Origin: Cristatella mucedo | Taxonomy: Eukaryota > Bryozoa > Phylactolaemata > Cristatellidae | Direction: 5' to 3' | Assembly: GCA_009760855.2 (NCBI GenBank) | Contig: WPIO01000009.1 | Span: forward strand, 1,677,501-1,740,000 | Length of the DNA: 62,500 nt | In this document: piece by piece, positions 35,730-46,136 of the stretch | Layout of the letters: each line of letters opens with the position of its first letter | How positions within the stretch are numbered: the stretch's first letter is position 1 | The notes under the pieces: generated by a model | Seen by the model: only the letters and a program-made list of their open reading frames with translations | Database searches by the model: none | Told to the model about the DNA's origin: nothing | Made by a program: the position numbers and the translations under genes

Positions 35730-36044
35730 ATGACAGACAAAATGAAAAACAGTCCAGTTTGGGAATACTTCAGAGAAAAGGACGGTGACAGCTCAAAATC
35801 CCAGTGTTTGCTGTGTCCAAGCATCTTGTCACGTGGTAAACCAGATGAGCCCAAAAAATTTTCAACTTCGGCCATGCTGACACATCTTCGCTCAAAACAT
35901 TATAAAGAATACAACGAAATGCAAACCAAAATTGCTAATGCAAAGAAGACGGCTGAAACTGCAGCACTGCCGAATGTTACACCTGGTGCAATAGGCAAAG
36001 TCATGATCCAGAAAACGACGATTCCGAACAAGTTGCATGCATGA
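35730..36044 (+). CDS. hAT transposase N-terminal part: BED zinc finger
   Basis: 104 residues. A BED-type zinc finger uses C26, C29, H52 and H57 (CLLC ... THLRSKH) with the aromatic VWEYF motif in front. It is the DNA-binding module found at the N-terminus of many hAT transposases and ZBED proteins. The frame ends in TGA within the sequence ATGA, where the next frame starts. In related elements one frame normally spans both parts, so this is probably the first half of a broken gene, unless reinitiation or frameshifting joins them. The ATG follows directly on a splice-acceptor-like AACTAG. Confidence 0.85.
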   Translation: MTDKMKNSPVWEYFREKDGDSSKSQCLLCPSILSRGKPDEPKKFSTSAMLTHLRSKHYKEYNEMQTKIANAKKTAETAALPNVTPGAIGKVMIQKTTIPNKLHA

Positions 36045-37654
36045 AAGTATGGGATATCAATAACAGCTCATCAGTGAGAATTCACCGTGCCATTGCTAAG
36101 ATGATAATAACAGATATGCAACCGGTTCAGATTGTTGAGAAGGCAGGCTTTGTTGAACTCATGGGAGTTTTAGAGAGGCGTTACACTGTTCCATCACGAA
36201 AATATTTTGCAGAGAGAGTCATTCCTGAAATTAATGATGAAGTTTGCACCCAGCTGTTGGTAATACTCGATCCAGCAACTACTCCGTTTCTGTCCTTTAC
36301 CACTGATACATGGACAGCAGACAATACTGTGCAATCATTCATGGGCTTAACTGCCCATTGGCTGACAGAGGAGTTTGAAAACATGAGTTTTGTGTTGGAT
36401 TGCATGCCATTTGCTGGTCATCACACTGCTGCTGGACTGATGACTGCCTTTCAGCAGATGCTTGACAAATGGAACATTAGCTTTGGACGCTGTCATGTCG
36501 TACTTCGAGACAATGCGGCGAACATATCAAAATGTTTTCGTGATGCCAACATAAAAAGCTTCGGGTGCTTTGCACATACCATGCAGTTATGTGTGCATGA
36601 CGGATTGCTCAGTCAGCGGGGAGTATCAGACATAATAAGTATCGGAAAGAAATTAGTTGGTCATTTTAAACATTCTTCATCTGCGAGTGGTCGGTTCAAG
36701 GAGTTGCAGGCTGAACTGGGTTTGCCAGACCACCAGCTGTTACAAGACGTGAGCACAAGATGGAACTCAACGTTTTACATGCTGCGTCGTCTATGTGAAC
36801 AGCGTCGTGCATTAACCCTCTACTGTTCAGAAGTCGTTGGCACTTCCTGCCCAACTGCACATCAGTGGTCCGTGGCTGAAAATGCTGTGTCCGTGCTTGC
36901 TCCGTTTGAAGAGGCAACAAGAGAAGTTAGCCGTGAAGCAGCACGTATATCACTAGTTATTCCTATTGTAACAGCTCTGCGGAACCTGTTGAAGAAGGAC
37001 TGCACAGATGCAGGTGTAAAGACTATGAGGTCAACCCTAATCAACTCATTGAATGAACGCTTTGACAGTATCGAGCAGGAAGCCCTGAATACAGTGGCGA
37101 CAATGATTGATCCACGATTCAAAACAAAATTCTTCTCATCAGAAGCTACACTGACAGCTACAAAAGCAAGGGTTCTGCTTGCATTCAATGAATTGACAGG
37201 GCAGATAGAAACTGTGCAAGATGGAAGCCACAAAAATCAGTCTGAGCGGCAGGTTGACACAAATGAAGAAATTCCAGCCAAGCAAGCCCGGCTGGATAAT
37301 TCTTCTCAATCATCAGTACTTTGGGAATGTTTTGATGACATTGTTCAATCTACTGCTGGTACCACAGGCAGTGAGCAACAACCAGACATTGACAGTCAGC
37401 TGAACAAATACTTGGCAGAGCCATTAATAAACAGAGAGGCTGATCCACTACAGTGGTGGAGACAGAACAGGGAACGACTGCCAGCTCTGGCAACAGTAGC
37501 TCGCGTTTATTTGGGTGCTCCACCAACAAGTGTACCTTCAGAACGTTTGTTCAGTGTTGCTGGGGAAGTCCTCAGTGATCATCGAAGTTCACTTCTGCCA
37601 GAGAATGCAGCTCGACTAATATTTCTCAAATATAATTCAAAACTGATGAAATAA
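36041..37654 (+). CDS. hAT transposase catalytic part, RNase H-like and dimerisation domains
   Basis: 537 residues. The RNase H-like fold shows the first aspartate D89 (FTTDTW), the second D157 (LRDNAAN), the CxxH element C176/H179 (GCFAHTMQL) and the RW motif R240-W241. The C-terminal hAT dimerisation region is intact: DPLQWW, then PTSVPSERLFSVAG and LLPENAARLIFLKYN. The expected third acidic residue, normally a glutamate a few residues before YL and the WW motif, appears as glutamine Q453 (codon CAG, 37,397-37,399). With the frame break from the BED part, this suggests a recently inactivated copy. It starts with ATGA overlapping the previous stop. Length and order fit a ZBED-like hAT. Confidence 0.9.
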   Translation: MKVWDINNSSSVRIHRAIAKMIITDMQPVQIVEKAGFVELMGVLERRYTVPSRKYFAERVIPEINDEVCTQLLVILDPATTPFLSFTTDTWTADNTVQSFMGLTAHWLTEEFENMSFVLDCMPFAGHHTAAGLMTAFQQMLDKWNISFGRCHVVLRDNAANISKCFRDANIKSFGCFAHTMQLCVHDGLLSQRGVSDIISIGKKLVGHFKHSSSASGRFKELQAELGLPDHQLLQDVSTRWNSTFYMLRRLCEQRRALTLYCSEVVGTSCPTAHQWSVAENAVSVLAPFEEATREVSREAARISLVIPIVTALRNLLKKDCTDAGVKTMRSTLINSLNERFDSIEQEALNTVATMIDPRFKTKFFSSEATLTATKARVLLAFNELTGQIETVQDGSHKNQSERQVDTNEEIPAKQARLDNSSQSSVLWECFDDIVQSTAGTTGSEQQPDIDSQLNKYLAEPLINREADPLQWWRQNRERLPALATVARVYLGAPPTSVPSERLFSVAGEVLSDHRSSLLPENAARLIFLKYNSKLMK

Positions 37655-38075
37655 ATTTAAAGAAACAAATGTATGAAAAATATATAAAATTACAGTACTT
37701 ATTTTTGTATTTTTGAATTTTGAACTTTAGTCTCTTTTCATTTTTTTGTGTTATTACCAATATTATGATGTAAAAAATGTTTACTCAATTTTTTAATAAA
37801 ATGTCACTGCTATACGATTATCACTGAGGTCTCCCACAGCAACACCTATTACACAAAAATAAACAAACAGCAAAAGACAATGATGCTACTTATTATTAAT
37901 AATATTTTTTTAATTAAATATTTATTGTAGTATATATCCTCAAGTAAAAACTTGGTAGTACAAATGGTAAAAATTTGTCCGATGAACAAATCCGGCTCCG
38001 GCCGTATTTGTCATCAAAAATCCGGCAAATCCGGCTCCGGCCGAATTTGAAAAAATCAAATCCGGTACAGCCCTA

Positions 38076-38083
38076 ATATATAC

Positions 38084-38117
<34 letters not shown>

Positions 38118-38118
38118 C
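38076..38118. repeat. (TA)n microsatellite, right side of the hAT site
   Basis: Begins with the right target duplication ATATATAC (38,076-38,083) and continues the TA tract found left of the element. Confidence 0.9.
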
Positions 38119-38230
38119 GTACAGGCGTTGTCATTACTTCCACAACTTGCTTGTGGGGCTTCGTTCTTCCTCGAACCACAGCAGCCAACCCGTGCACGAG
38201 CCCCTACAGGTGCTGCCCTTGACGAAAATA
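38119..38230 (+). repeat. Repeat X, second plus copy, right part
   Basis: CGTACAGGCGTTGTCATTAC, CACAACTTGCTTGTGGGGCT and TCGTTCTTCC match the X block that follows TACGATACA in the 46-kb copy. It is best read as the continuation of the piece ending at 33,228, split by a LINE, a TA tract and the hAT element. Confidence 0.55.
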
Positions 38231-39160
38231 GCGGCTGCACCACTCCTTGGATGGCTATTAAGAAGTGGAGTACTTTCTTTCTAGAGCATCTGAAGGGCAC
38301 CTGGTCTCTATTTTGGCTCTTCATGCCACAGGGCTTAAACATGTGACCCTGGCCGTTAAAGGCACGAAACTTATCCGTGAGCCATTACAGAGCGGCAGCT
38401 TCAATTGCTAACTTAACGACGCCAAGAAAAAATGTGTAGCTGTAGATAAGCCCGTTACTGCAAAGGAGCGGCTCAGAGGAACAGATTGAGATCGCACAAA
38501 CGCTGTGCGACTGGGTCGGATGCTCTGGGAGAAATTCGGACTGGTGAATGGCTAAACTGCCAGCTGTTCAGACAGCTCACGTTAGCCAGGTGTTGCTAGC
38601 CCGGAAAAATGCCTAGCCGAAGAACATGGAGTTAGTGAAGCCAGCTTGCCAGTCAACAATCACCGCCTGCTAATCTGACTGGAGAATTCCAATAAAGGAG
38701 ACTGTTTACTAGTATTTTTTACCGGATCATGAGAATTACTCAAGCATTGCATTACTGGGATGGCCTGCAATCTGTGCTGGTGAACTTTGTGCATTGACGC
38801 TATGCATCAATGTCAACTAACCCTACCAGGGATTCCTGGTAGATGGTACACCTGAGAGCGGTCGACCGAATTTCAGCTGGGCCAGGGAGCGGAGTGACCG
38901 ACCTCTGTGGTGTAACCGTTGCCCCCTGCCTAATTTTGCGGCATTCTGGCCGATAATATAAAGCCGCAGCTTTATGTGTGGATTCGGTCATGGTTAGAAC
39001 GAAACCCTATGAGCTGCTTATGCCCAGTCGATTGGCTGTTCGTTCATGCCTGCTTGTTAGGTTAGCACGGCTGAGCTTATGAAGGTCCAGCGCAGAGTAC
39101 GCCACGGGGTGTGTCTCCGGTATCCGAGGTGCACGTATGGTACTTAAAAAAGTATTCCAG
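38231..39160. other. No gene recognised
   Basis: No LINE, SINE or paralogous unit identified. Short frames without motifs. Confidence 0.45.
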
Positions 39161-40042
39161 TTTCACATCGCAACCGCTGCGTAGTAGGTTACAAAAAGTC
39201 CCCACCGAATAAACGGTAGCCATCTGGCCCCATTGGGAGACCGCCTGTTTTTTTGGGCCACATCCCAGTAGTCATTCTCCCAGAGCATCCAGCTCAGTCG
39301 CTCAGCAATTTCGCGATCACAATCTTACTTTGGGCTACCTCTTAGCAGTTACAGGCTTACCTATAGCAACCAATTTTCTCTTGGCATCGTAAAGCACTAG
39401 AAATTTTAGCTGCTGCTCTCTAATACCCCTCGGGTAGGTTTATCGCCTTTAATGACTAGAGTTACATGTCTATAGCCTGTGGCATAAAGCGCCAAGACAT
39501 AGATCAGGTGCTCGTCTGACGCTATAGAAAGGAAGTACTACATTTCTTAATGGCCACCCTTGTAAATGTTCAGCCACGGCTTTCATCTGGGGGCAAGACC
39601 CGAAAATTGTCCATGCAGGTGGAGACACCTGCAAGTAATTAAACATCATAGTGCACAATCATTGTATTTATTTAAAACAAACTGGGTGGTTCCTCCTTGA
39701 GTGACTTACGACGTAGCTTCGACGATAGCAATGGTCGGGATTCGTTGGAATACAGCACAGCCCATGTAGCGGTAGTGTCAAAGGGGGGCTTCTTCTGCTT
39801 CGATTACCCTGCCACTGCATATTACTCCTAACTTCGCCGATGCAAGCTACCTATCGCTATTACTGCAATTTCCCTTCATCGGGAATCAATTTATGTGTGC
39901 ATAATCGTCAGCAAACATCGAAACATGAAATCCGTCTTGTTACTCATCAACGGTACGCCTGCCTCATCTCACTTCAGCGGCAGCGCCAGCCAAACCAGCC
40001 GAATTACGTGGATAATCTTTATTCGTTACCATGTGAGTACAG

Positions 40043-40400
40043 GATAATAATAATAATATTAATAATAATGCACTTGATAAAGCGCCCTCAGAGAACTTAA
40101 TCTCTTTCTAGACGCTTTACATTTGCTGCTAAGGGAAATGCAATTGAATGGTAAGTAAAATCATGCTTGAAAAACTAACAAAATGAATAACATGGTTAGG
40201 GGTGACATGCACAGGGTCAGCATGCAAATGTGGTTAGTGGCAGCATGCACAGTGTCAGCACGCATAAGTACATCAAGGACGAATCACAGGGACCCACTAA
40301 ATGCTGTCCTAAAGAGGTGTGTTTTTAAGTTCCTTTTAAATGTGGTCAGGTCAGGGGATGTTCTGACACAGTTCGGGAGGGAGTTCCAGGCTTTGGGATA
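40043..40400 (-). mobile_element. L2/CR1-like LINE family 1, 3' fragment
   Basis: (ATT)n tail at 40,043-40,069, a well-preserved 3' UTR, and C-terminal residues ending KTHLFRTAFSGSL. Very similar to the copy at 22.9 kb. 5'-truncated in the WNSLP block. Confidence 0.85.
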
Positions 40401-40416
40401 GTTTATAGCCGAGGCT

Positions 40417-40617
40417 GAATAAAAATCCGGCGCTATGAGATATGCTGGCAGTGGTGATTGCGTATTCGGCATTAGCATTGCAGATGATTTGAGCTCTAGG
40501 TCACTGAGCCGTTAGTTTGTGTCATGGCCGCTAATGAACGCCTTGACAGTGTTACTGTCAAATAGACTGGCCTGCAGTATTGATACTGACAAGACGCGTT
40601 AAGGTATAAGCGCTCTT
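40417..40617 (-). repeat. Unclassified repeat Y, copy 2
   Basis: Inverted copy of 30,572-30,805. Contains the KAFISGHD and DLELKS codons in one frame, with one stop between them. Confidence 0.6.
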
Positions 40618-40739
40618 CATAACTAACGCTGCTACAAGGCTCAGGTGACGGTAGCTGCAGGTCTGCTAATATCAGGGCCGTTAGGCGAGCTGTGTTCTGC
40701 TTAGTTCAGGCCGGACGCAGACGCAGCTCACCACGTTTG

Positions 40740-41285
40740 CAAGGACGTCACATCCGTCTGGATTTCGCTGGCTTCTTATGAAGCATAAAATCAATTTCAA
40801 GAAAATACAACCACGTGACTTAGAACGAAGCGAGGTCGTCTGCCAGGGCGTAGACAGACAGCGGGGTGTCGCTCAGCATGAAGCCACCGGAGAGCCTGAC
40901 GACCGGCTCCGTTGCCCGATCAAAAAAGACCGGCTAGAGAGGGTCGCCCAGTCAAATGCCAGCCATCGTCGGGAAAGCTGTCAGCGATTCGTCGCGAACC
41001 CGCAGCTCCAGGAGCAAGCCGGCGTAGACATGCTCTACGAATCTGCATAAATCCTCGTCTACCACAGCATTCCGGAGCACGCGGAGCAGAGGGACGTGAG
41101 TAATGCTACCAAAGGCGTTCTGCAGGTCGAGGAACGCCAAGCAGACTACGCCGGCTCTCCACCGATCCCAGGGCTCTTCAAAAGCGCTCTCCAGTATGAA
41201 AGGCTGCTCGAAGCAGCCCCCCCCCCGCGCATGGCACGTAGTCCTTCTGCTGGGGAGACAGCAACCCACAGCCGCCCGCAAGCTG
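40740..41285 (-). pseudogene. R2/NeSL-like reverse transcriptase relic
   Basis: The minus strand encodes motif A of a reverse transcriptase (CLAFLDLQNAFGSI, about 41,103-41,140), then AFPTMAGI followed by a damaged GDPLS motif B (about 40,940-40,965) and motif C as ALADDLASF (40,823-40,850). Order and spacing fit the palm domain. The residues resemble site-specific non-LTR families such as R2/NeSL rather than the L2-like LINEs here. Stops and frameshifts, as well as missing ends, show it is dead. Assignment below 'non-LTR' is uncertain. Confidence 0.7.
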
Positions 41286-41312
41286 GCTAATAGTAATAAT
41301 AATAATAATAAG

Positions 41313-42600
41313 GCGTGCTGCCTTCCAGCGCCGGCTGGATTCTTGGAGTGAGTCCTGACGAGACGTCTAGTGCTAAACTATTTACTCGCCTTAAAAAGGA
41401 TCATCGGCCAGAAAGCAGTCTGCTAAACTCCTCTGTGCTTGCTTGAATTAGTTGTTCGGCCATAGCAATCACAATTTAGCTTACCCACCTCATTTCCATG
41501 CATCGTCACTTGCCCAATGTTCCGATGTCAGCTGCCCTGTAGTATCAGCCATCTTTTACTGCTAATAGTGAGGAAATATATTGAATCCGAACCTAGAGCA
41601 GGAGCTTCGATGTGTGTGATGAATTCTGTGTGGTTAATTTGGCAAATTTAGCAGACCACGGAAGCTGTAGATAAGCTGGCGACGCCAAACCTAGCTCTGA
41701 TTAAGCATCGGGCTCGGCTGCTGCTGCAGTGGCAGCTACCGTTTGCTGGGTGCACTCTTTCAGACCCCTATAGAAGCTCCGTGTCTGTTTCCAGCCAAAA
41801 TCAAGTTTTGAGGGAACACGAAGTCATGCCTTTAGGAGTGGTCGTGGAGACTTGCTGTCTTATGATGCAGTTTCTTAGTTCACACTTCGCGGAGGGCCGC
41901 TTGGGCTTATGGGATCTAAGGCATTTCGATCGAGCTTCTGCTTACCACTCAGCTTCTCATTACTATCGTGCTGGGTGTTCCAAAGGTGCTTTAACAATCG
42001 CTTTTGAAAATCCTATGTGTGGAAAGGCATTACAAGCACTCTACATATGTTTTTTGTAGAATGAACTGGTGTGTTTTCGTCTGCCAATTTGAATTGTCAC
42101 ATGCAGATTCATCTTAGTTTTTCATATCTTCAAAGTTCACACTCGGAATGGTTACTAGAAGCAAGTTGGGTGAGCGCTGATTGAGAGAATGTCCCTATTG
42201 GTGTCAGTTGCATGTAGTCTATGATCACAAAATGTTCCATGTTAATAGTTTATTTGATAACTATCAGCAAGCAATGCTAATAGAACTTTAAAAGCATTCG
42301 TTTGGAAGCTAATTTGAAATGTGTCAGGCATGCAGATATTCTTAATCTGTATTCAGACATGACCAGAAATTTCGATACTTTCACTGATGCAGTCAACATA
42401 CACTTGGGAGTGCCGTTAACGAGCATGCTGCTGCACATTATGCCCGTATACAGAATAGAGAAGATATCTTTCAATGTACAAAAAAGACTCCAAGTAGGCG
42501 CCACTTTAACAGCCGGCTCCGACGCCGCTTTAAGGAGTCATGGCCTGATGACTAGCAAGCCAATTTCAATGACTTCCTCTGAGTCTAAACCCGGTTGATT
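41313..42600 (+). pseudogene. Remnant of a fourth cysteine-rich peptide gene: exon 1 end and intron only
   Basis: CGCCGGCTGGATTCTTGGA|GTGAGTCC reproduces the end of exon 1 and its donor (exon end 41,347). The following 1.2 kb matches the introns of the other copies, including GTGAGGAAATAT (about 41,567), TTTAGGAGTG and ACTTTCACTGATGCAGT (compare 1,485-1,505). No promoter and no coding exon were found. An (ATT/AAT)n tract (41,291-41,311) marks the left break. Confidence 0.6.
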
Positions 42601-42994
42601 AGAAAATCCGTTTGTCCTTTTTTACTCGATAACTGAAGTCCTGCCAGATAGTTTATAACAAATTTATAAGAGAGTGAACTATTTCCTTGCCAACTCTGAC
42701 AGGTCTCAATCCCCATAAACTCACTGCTCACCCGACAATTTGGTATCGTTGTTTGTTTATGCAATTACGCAAATTCGTGCTGCCATAAAGCTTTATCCGA
42801 CCAAAGTAGTTGCTGAGTCGCATCGAGTGACCTGCTCTAAGAGATTGTCCGCAGTTTCTGCATATGACGTGGCTATCCAATAAAGCCTAGAAAATACAAC
42901 TCGTCTCCTTGTAACCTTGTACCATTCTCTCTGAGGTCTTCACTGGCAGATAAACATACTCCAGCAAAAGATTTGGTCTTACAAGCGTCTCTGG
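42601..42994. other. No gene recognised
   Basis: Short AT-rich spacer between the gene remnant and a LINE. No conserved frame. Confidence 0.4.
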
Positions 42995-44125
42995 ATGCGG
43001 GGTTTTTTTCAAAGCTCCCTTTTCTTTTTTGTCGAGGACTCTTGAAAATATTGTCGCTAAGCAGCTTGAAGCACACGTGGAAAAGAACGAATTGTCAGAA
43101 AATTGCAGATGAGATTCAAACGATATCACTCTGCTGAAACTGGTCTCCTCCGATGTAACAAAAGATATCCAGTGCAGCACGATAAAAACGAACTGCTTCT
43201 CATAGGACACCCTAAGCGTGTGGCTTGATTAAAAGGCTTTGCCGTTCTAATAGGTGATGCTATTGTGCGACCTTCACCACGTGCTCGTAATCTAGGTGTC
43301 GTGTTCGACAGCTGCCTCAATTTCAAAAGCTTCATTCAGAAGACTGCCTCTACAGCTAGCCATCACATCCGATCCCTATCCAAGATTAGAAGCTGTCTCC
43401 ACAGTGGCTTGTACAAAATTTAACTAGCTCTTTGGTTTTGTTTCGGCTTGATTATTGTAATTCCCTTTTGGCTGGGCTACCAAAGAAAGCTATTATGCCA
43501 CTACAGCGGACTATGAATATGGCTGCAAGGCTGGTCTTCAAGTCCCAGCGGTTTGAGCACGTGTCACCTTTGCTGGAAGAGCTAGGATGGTTGCCGGTTG
43601 AGCAAAGGATACAGAGCAAAGTTTTTACGCTGACCCACAAGGCCCGCCCCGGCTTGGCTCCTTCGTACCTAGCTGAACTGCTGCATCAGTTTCAGCCTTT
43701 TCGCGCCCTCAGGTCCTGTGTGGACAATAAATTAGCTGTCCCATTCCTCCGCATAAAGACAGTTGGCGACAGAAGCTTTAGCTCTGCAGATCCTAGACTG
43801 TGGAACTCGCTTCCACAATTCTTACGCAACGACATCTACTCTCCAACTGCTGACTGTGGCACATCTTTTTCAGCGGTCCTGAACTGCTACTTCTATGCTA
43901 CTCACTACCTCAACTGCTCTCCTAACTCTGCTATGCTTCCCACTTTCTCTTTGTTGCGCGATACGAAGTCTGTTGGCTACCGAATGCGTACCGAAAGCCG
44001 CATAGGCTGTGAGTACGCTATACAAAACTCTCCTGCGTAACACCCACATGGTCTTTTTGACTTTGTGGAGTTACTGACGGAGATACATTACATTACAATA
44101 CATTACATTACATTACATGACGGGA
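42995..44125 (+). mobile_element. L2/CR1-like LINE family 2 with internal deletion and complete 3' end
   Basis: Starts in the reverse transcriptase fingers (frames broken), then jumps over the palm to KNELLLIGHPKRVA, an in-frame stop, and the C-terminal domain. The last 202 codons (43,432-44,040) are open, ending in the family-specific extension (DCGTSFSAVLNCYFYATHYL through RMRTESRIGC). It ends GGAGTTACTGACGGAGATAC followed by (ATTAC)n. Confidence 0.88.
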
Positions 44126-44395
44126 ATGCCTCTTCCTAGGTGCAGCTGGATGTATCCTCGCACAGAAGTGGTGACACGTGGCTTGACAGCAGATCTGACG
44201 AGCTGCCGAGTTTGTTTACCAGTTGCAAGCTATTTCGGGAGATGAAGTGAGCTGCAATACTCTTAAAATGATGTCACTAATGCATGCAAGTAGTTTTTAT
44301 ATCCCACACTTAACTTAGCAGGTACTGATTTGTATTATGATACCTTGCTGAAAGTTGGCTGAGAATGGAGAATGGGTGCTTATCTACTTAAAATG
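44126..44395. other. No gene recognised
   Basis: Spacer between two LINEs. Confidence 0.4.
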
Positions 44396-44960
44396 ATAAG
44401 ATATTTGTATAGCGCTTTCAGAGAACTAAATCTCTCTTTAGGCAGTTTACAGATGCTGCATTTAAAGCCTTACCAAATATTTGGCGGTAACATTCAGCAG
44501 GCATAGTGTGAGCAAGACAAATCCCACAGACCACCAAATTCTGTACTAGACAGGTGCATTTTTAGCATCTTTTTAAATTTTGTCGTGTTAGGGAACTTTT
44601 TGACGTGTGTCGGTAGTGAGTTTTCGGCTTTTTGGAGCATAGGAACTAAAGTCACGGTGTCCAGTGCTTTTTAGGTCCACACGAGGTATGGTTGAACGAT
44701 TCGAGTCCGAACTGCAGGTTGTACGATTATTCGCCTGGTGGAGTAGTTCTGATAAGTAGGCTGGAGACAGAGAATGAAGGGACCCAAAAGTAAGTAACAG
44801 AACTTTGAATTCGATGCTCTGCTTGATTGGGAGCCAGTGCAGTTTCGTCGAGAACCGGTGTGCTGTATCAATTGTGAGGCTCATGACAGAGGAGCCTAGC
44901 TGCAGAGTTACGCACCAACTGTTAACACTAGACTGCACGGTAGACCGGTAGACCAGTGCT
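44396..44960 (-). mobile_element. L2/CR1-like LINE, diverged relative of family 1
   Basis: The minus strand resembles family 1 in the C-terminal region (LHWLPIKQSIEFKVLLLTF, SLHSLSPAYLSELL) and 3' end, but diverges more than other copies and lacks an (ATT)n tail. Probably an older subfamily. Frame broken near the end. Confidence 0.72.
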
Positions 44961-45008
44961 TATTACGATTCGTGCTTATCTACTTGCCAGTTACTTTGAG
45001 ATATTGTG

Positions 45009-46136
45009 CCAACACTACGTGCCGGCATCTATTCAACAGACAATCCTTTCTCGACAGGGCGCCTTCCAACTCACAGGCGATTGGCTAACTGCGTGCTGTA
45101 CGTTAATCATCAGCCTGAGCAGCCTCGCCCTTCCTGGCGGAGATGATGCGGCTGCGGCCACCCCTACTCAGCCTCTCGGCACGCTTTCGGGGCAGAAGTG
45201 CACAGGTGCAGCTCTCAGCTTAGCCGCGATGGGAGCCCTTGCCTTAGAGGGGGGGTCGACTAGGGCGCCTAGTACAGACCCAGCTCCTGACTCACCTAGC
45301 TCAGGTTAGAATGGAGCTTTATGCAGGCGATGCGGTTAGGAGATGGAGCGACTAATGTGGTTGTCTTAGCGGGTTCGACTTGGACAGCTAGTACAAGCCT
45401 GACTCCTGGTCTACCCGCTAAAGATAGAATGAAGCCTGGTGCCGACGTTGAGGTCAGGAGTTGAAAGGAGAGAGAACATAATGAGTCGAGCTGAGAGACT
45501 ACGCCCCGAGAGCCGGGAGACAGCTTGGGTAGTCGAGCAGAGACTACGCCCCGAGAGCTCAGGGCTGCAGCTTGGGAGTCGAGGCGAGACTACGCTTCAA
45601 GAGCACGAGAGGCAAACCTACGACGACGGACAGCTAAGTGCAACTTAGACTGCGCAGTTGTGTTCTGCCGGCTACTCAGTTAGCTGCTCGTATCTTGGGG
45701 TGCTGTAGCAACCCGCCTTCGCACTGGCTAGCGACGCGCGCATAGGTTAGTGTATTATACCCGGGCTTCGGGAGTTCGCGCAGTTAACTCCGTCGGTCCG
45801 GTACGCGCCGCGTAAACGCACAGGGTAGTTGGTTATACTCGGGCTTCGGGAGTTCGCGCAGTTAACTCCGTCGGTCCGGTACGCGCCGCGTAAACGCACA
45901 GGGTAGTTGGTTATACTCGGGCTTCGGGAGTTCGCGCAGTTAACTCCGTCGGTCCGGTACGCGCCGCGTAAAGCGCTTGCGCCGGCGCGTAACCACTACT
46001 AACAGGCCTACAATAAACTGCTGCTTTCGGCACCCAGTTGTGGCCGCCTGTGTTTTAACCGCACTGCAGCACTGCATCACACAGTCCACCGGTAGAGAAC
46101 CGGGGGACGAACCTCTACGCGGTTACAGAAGTGACC
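45009..46136. mobile_element. LTR-like insertion of unknown class in unit B
   Basis: Absent from unit A, where ATATTGTT and GGCAAGCC are adjacent (9,412-9,427). It is flanked here by TTGTG at 45,004-45,008 and 46,137-46,141, a 5-bp duplication as in LTR retrotransposons. It contains a 78-bp minisatellite and an AATAAA (46,012-46,017) about 120 bp before the right end, an arrangement reminiscent of U3 repeats and an R/U5 region. No protein is encoded and the ends are not a clear TG...CA, so the class is unresolved. Confidence 0.5.
45755..45973. repeat. 78-bp tandem repeat, 2.8 copies
   Basis: Units start at 45,755, 45,833 and 45,911 with TTATAC(C/T)CGGGCTTCGGGA and are nearly identical. Each contains GCAGTTAACTCCGTCGGTCC and GTACGCGCCGCG. 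Upstream, AGACTACGCCCCGAGAGC also occurs twice (about 45,496 and 45,540). Confidence 0.95.

Larger units (their letters stand above)
34863..38075 (+). mobile_element. hAT-superfamily DNA transposon, complete ends, 3.2 kb
   Basis: Perfect 15-bp terminal inverted repeats TAGGGCTGTACCGGA (34,863-34,877; reverse complement at 38,061-38,075) are flanked by the 8-bp direct repeat ATATATAC (34,855-34,862 and 38,076-38,083), the duplication length expected for hAT. Both subterminal regions carry CCGGCT/GGCCGGAT repeats (34,885-34,980 and 37,990-38,055) that are likely transposase-binding sites. It encodes a BED zinc finger and a hAT transposase in two overlapping frames. A possible 5'-UTR intron runs from GCAG|GTAAC (35,373) to AACTAG (35,729), directly before the start codon. 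AATAAA at 37,795-37,800. It appears young, since the ends and most of the coding sequence are intact. Confidence 0.95.
39160..42600. repeat. Segmental duplication unit C, decayed
   Basis: 39,170-39,960 resembles 9,600-11,640 of unit A and 46,900-48,180 of unit B (for example ATCCAGCTCAGTC, AATCGTCAGCAAACATC). The part that should carry the promoter has been replaced by repeats (40,043-41,311). The end of exon 1 and part of the intron of the peptide gene follow at 41,313-42,600. Confidence 0.6.
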
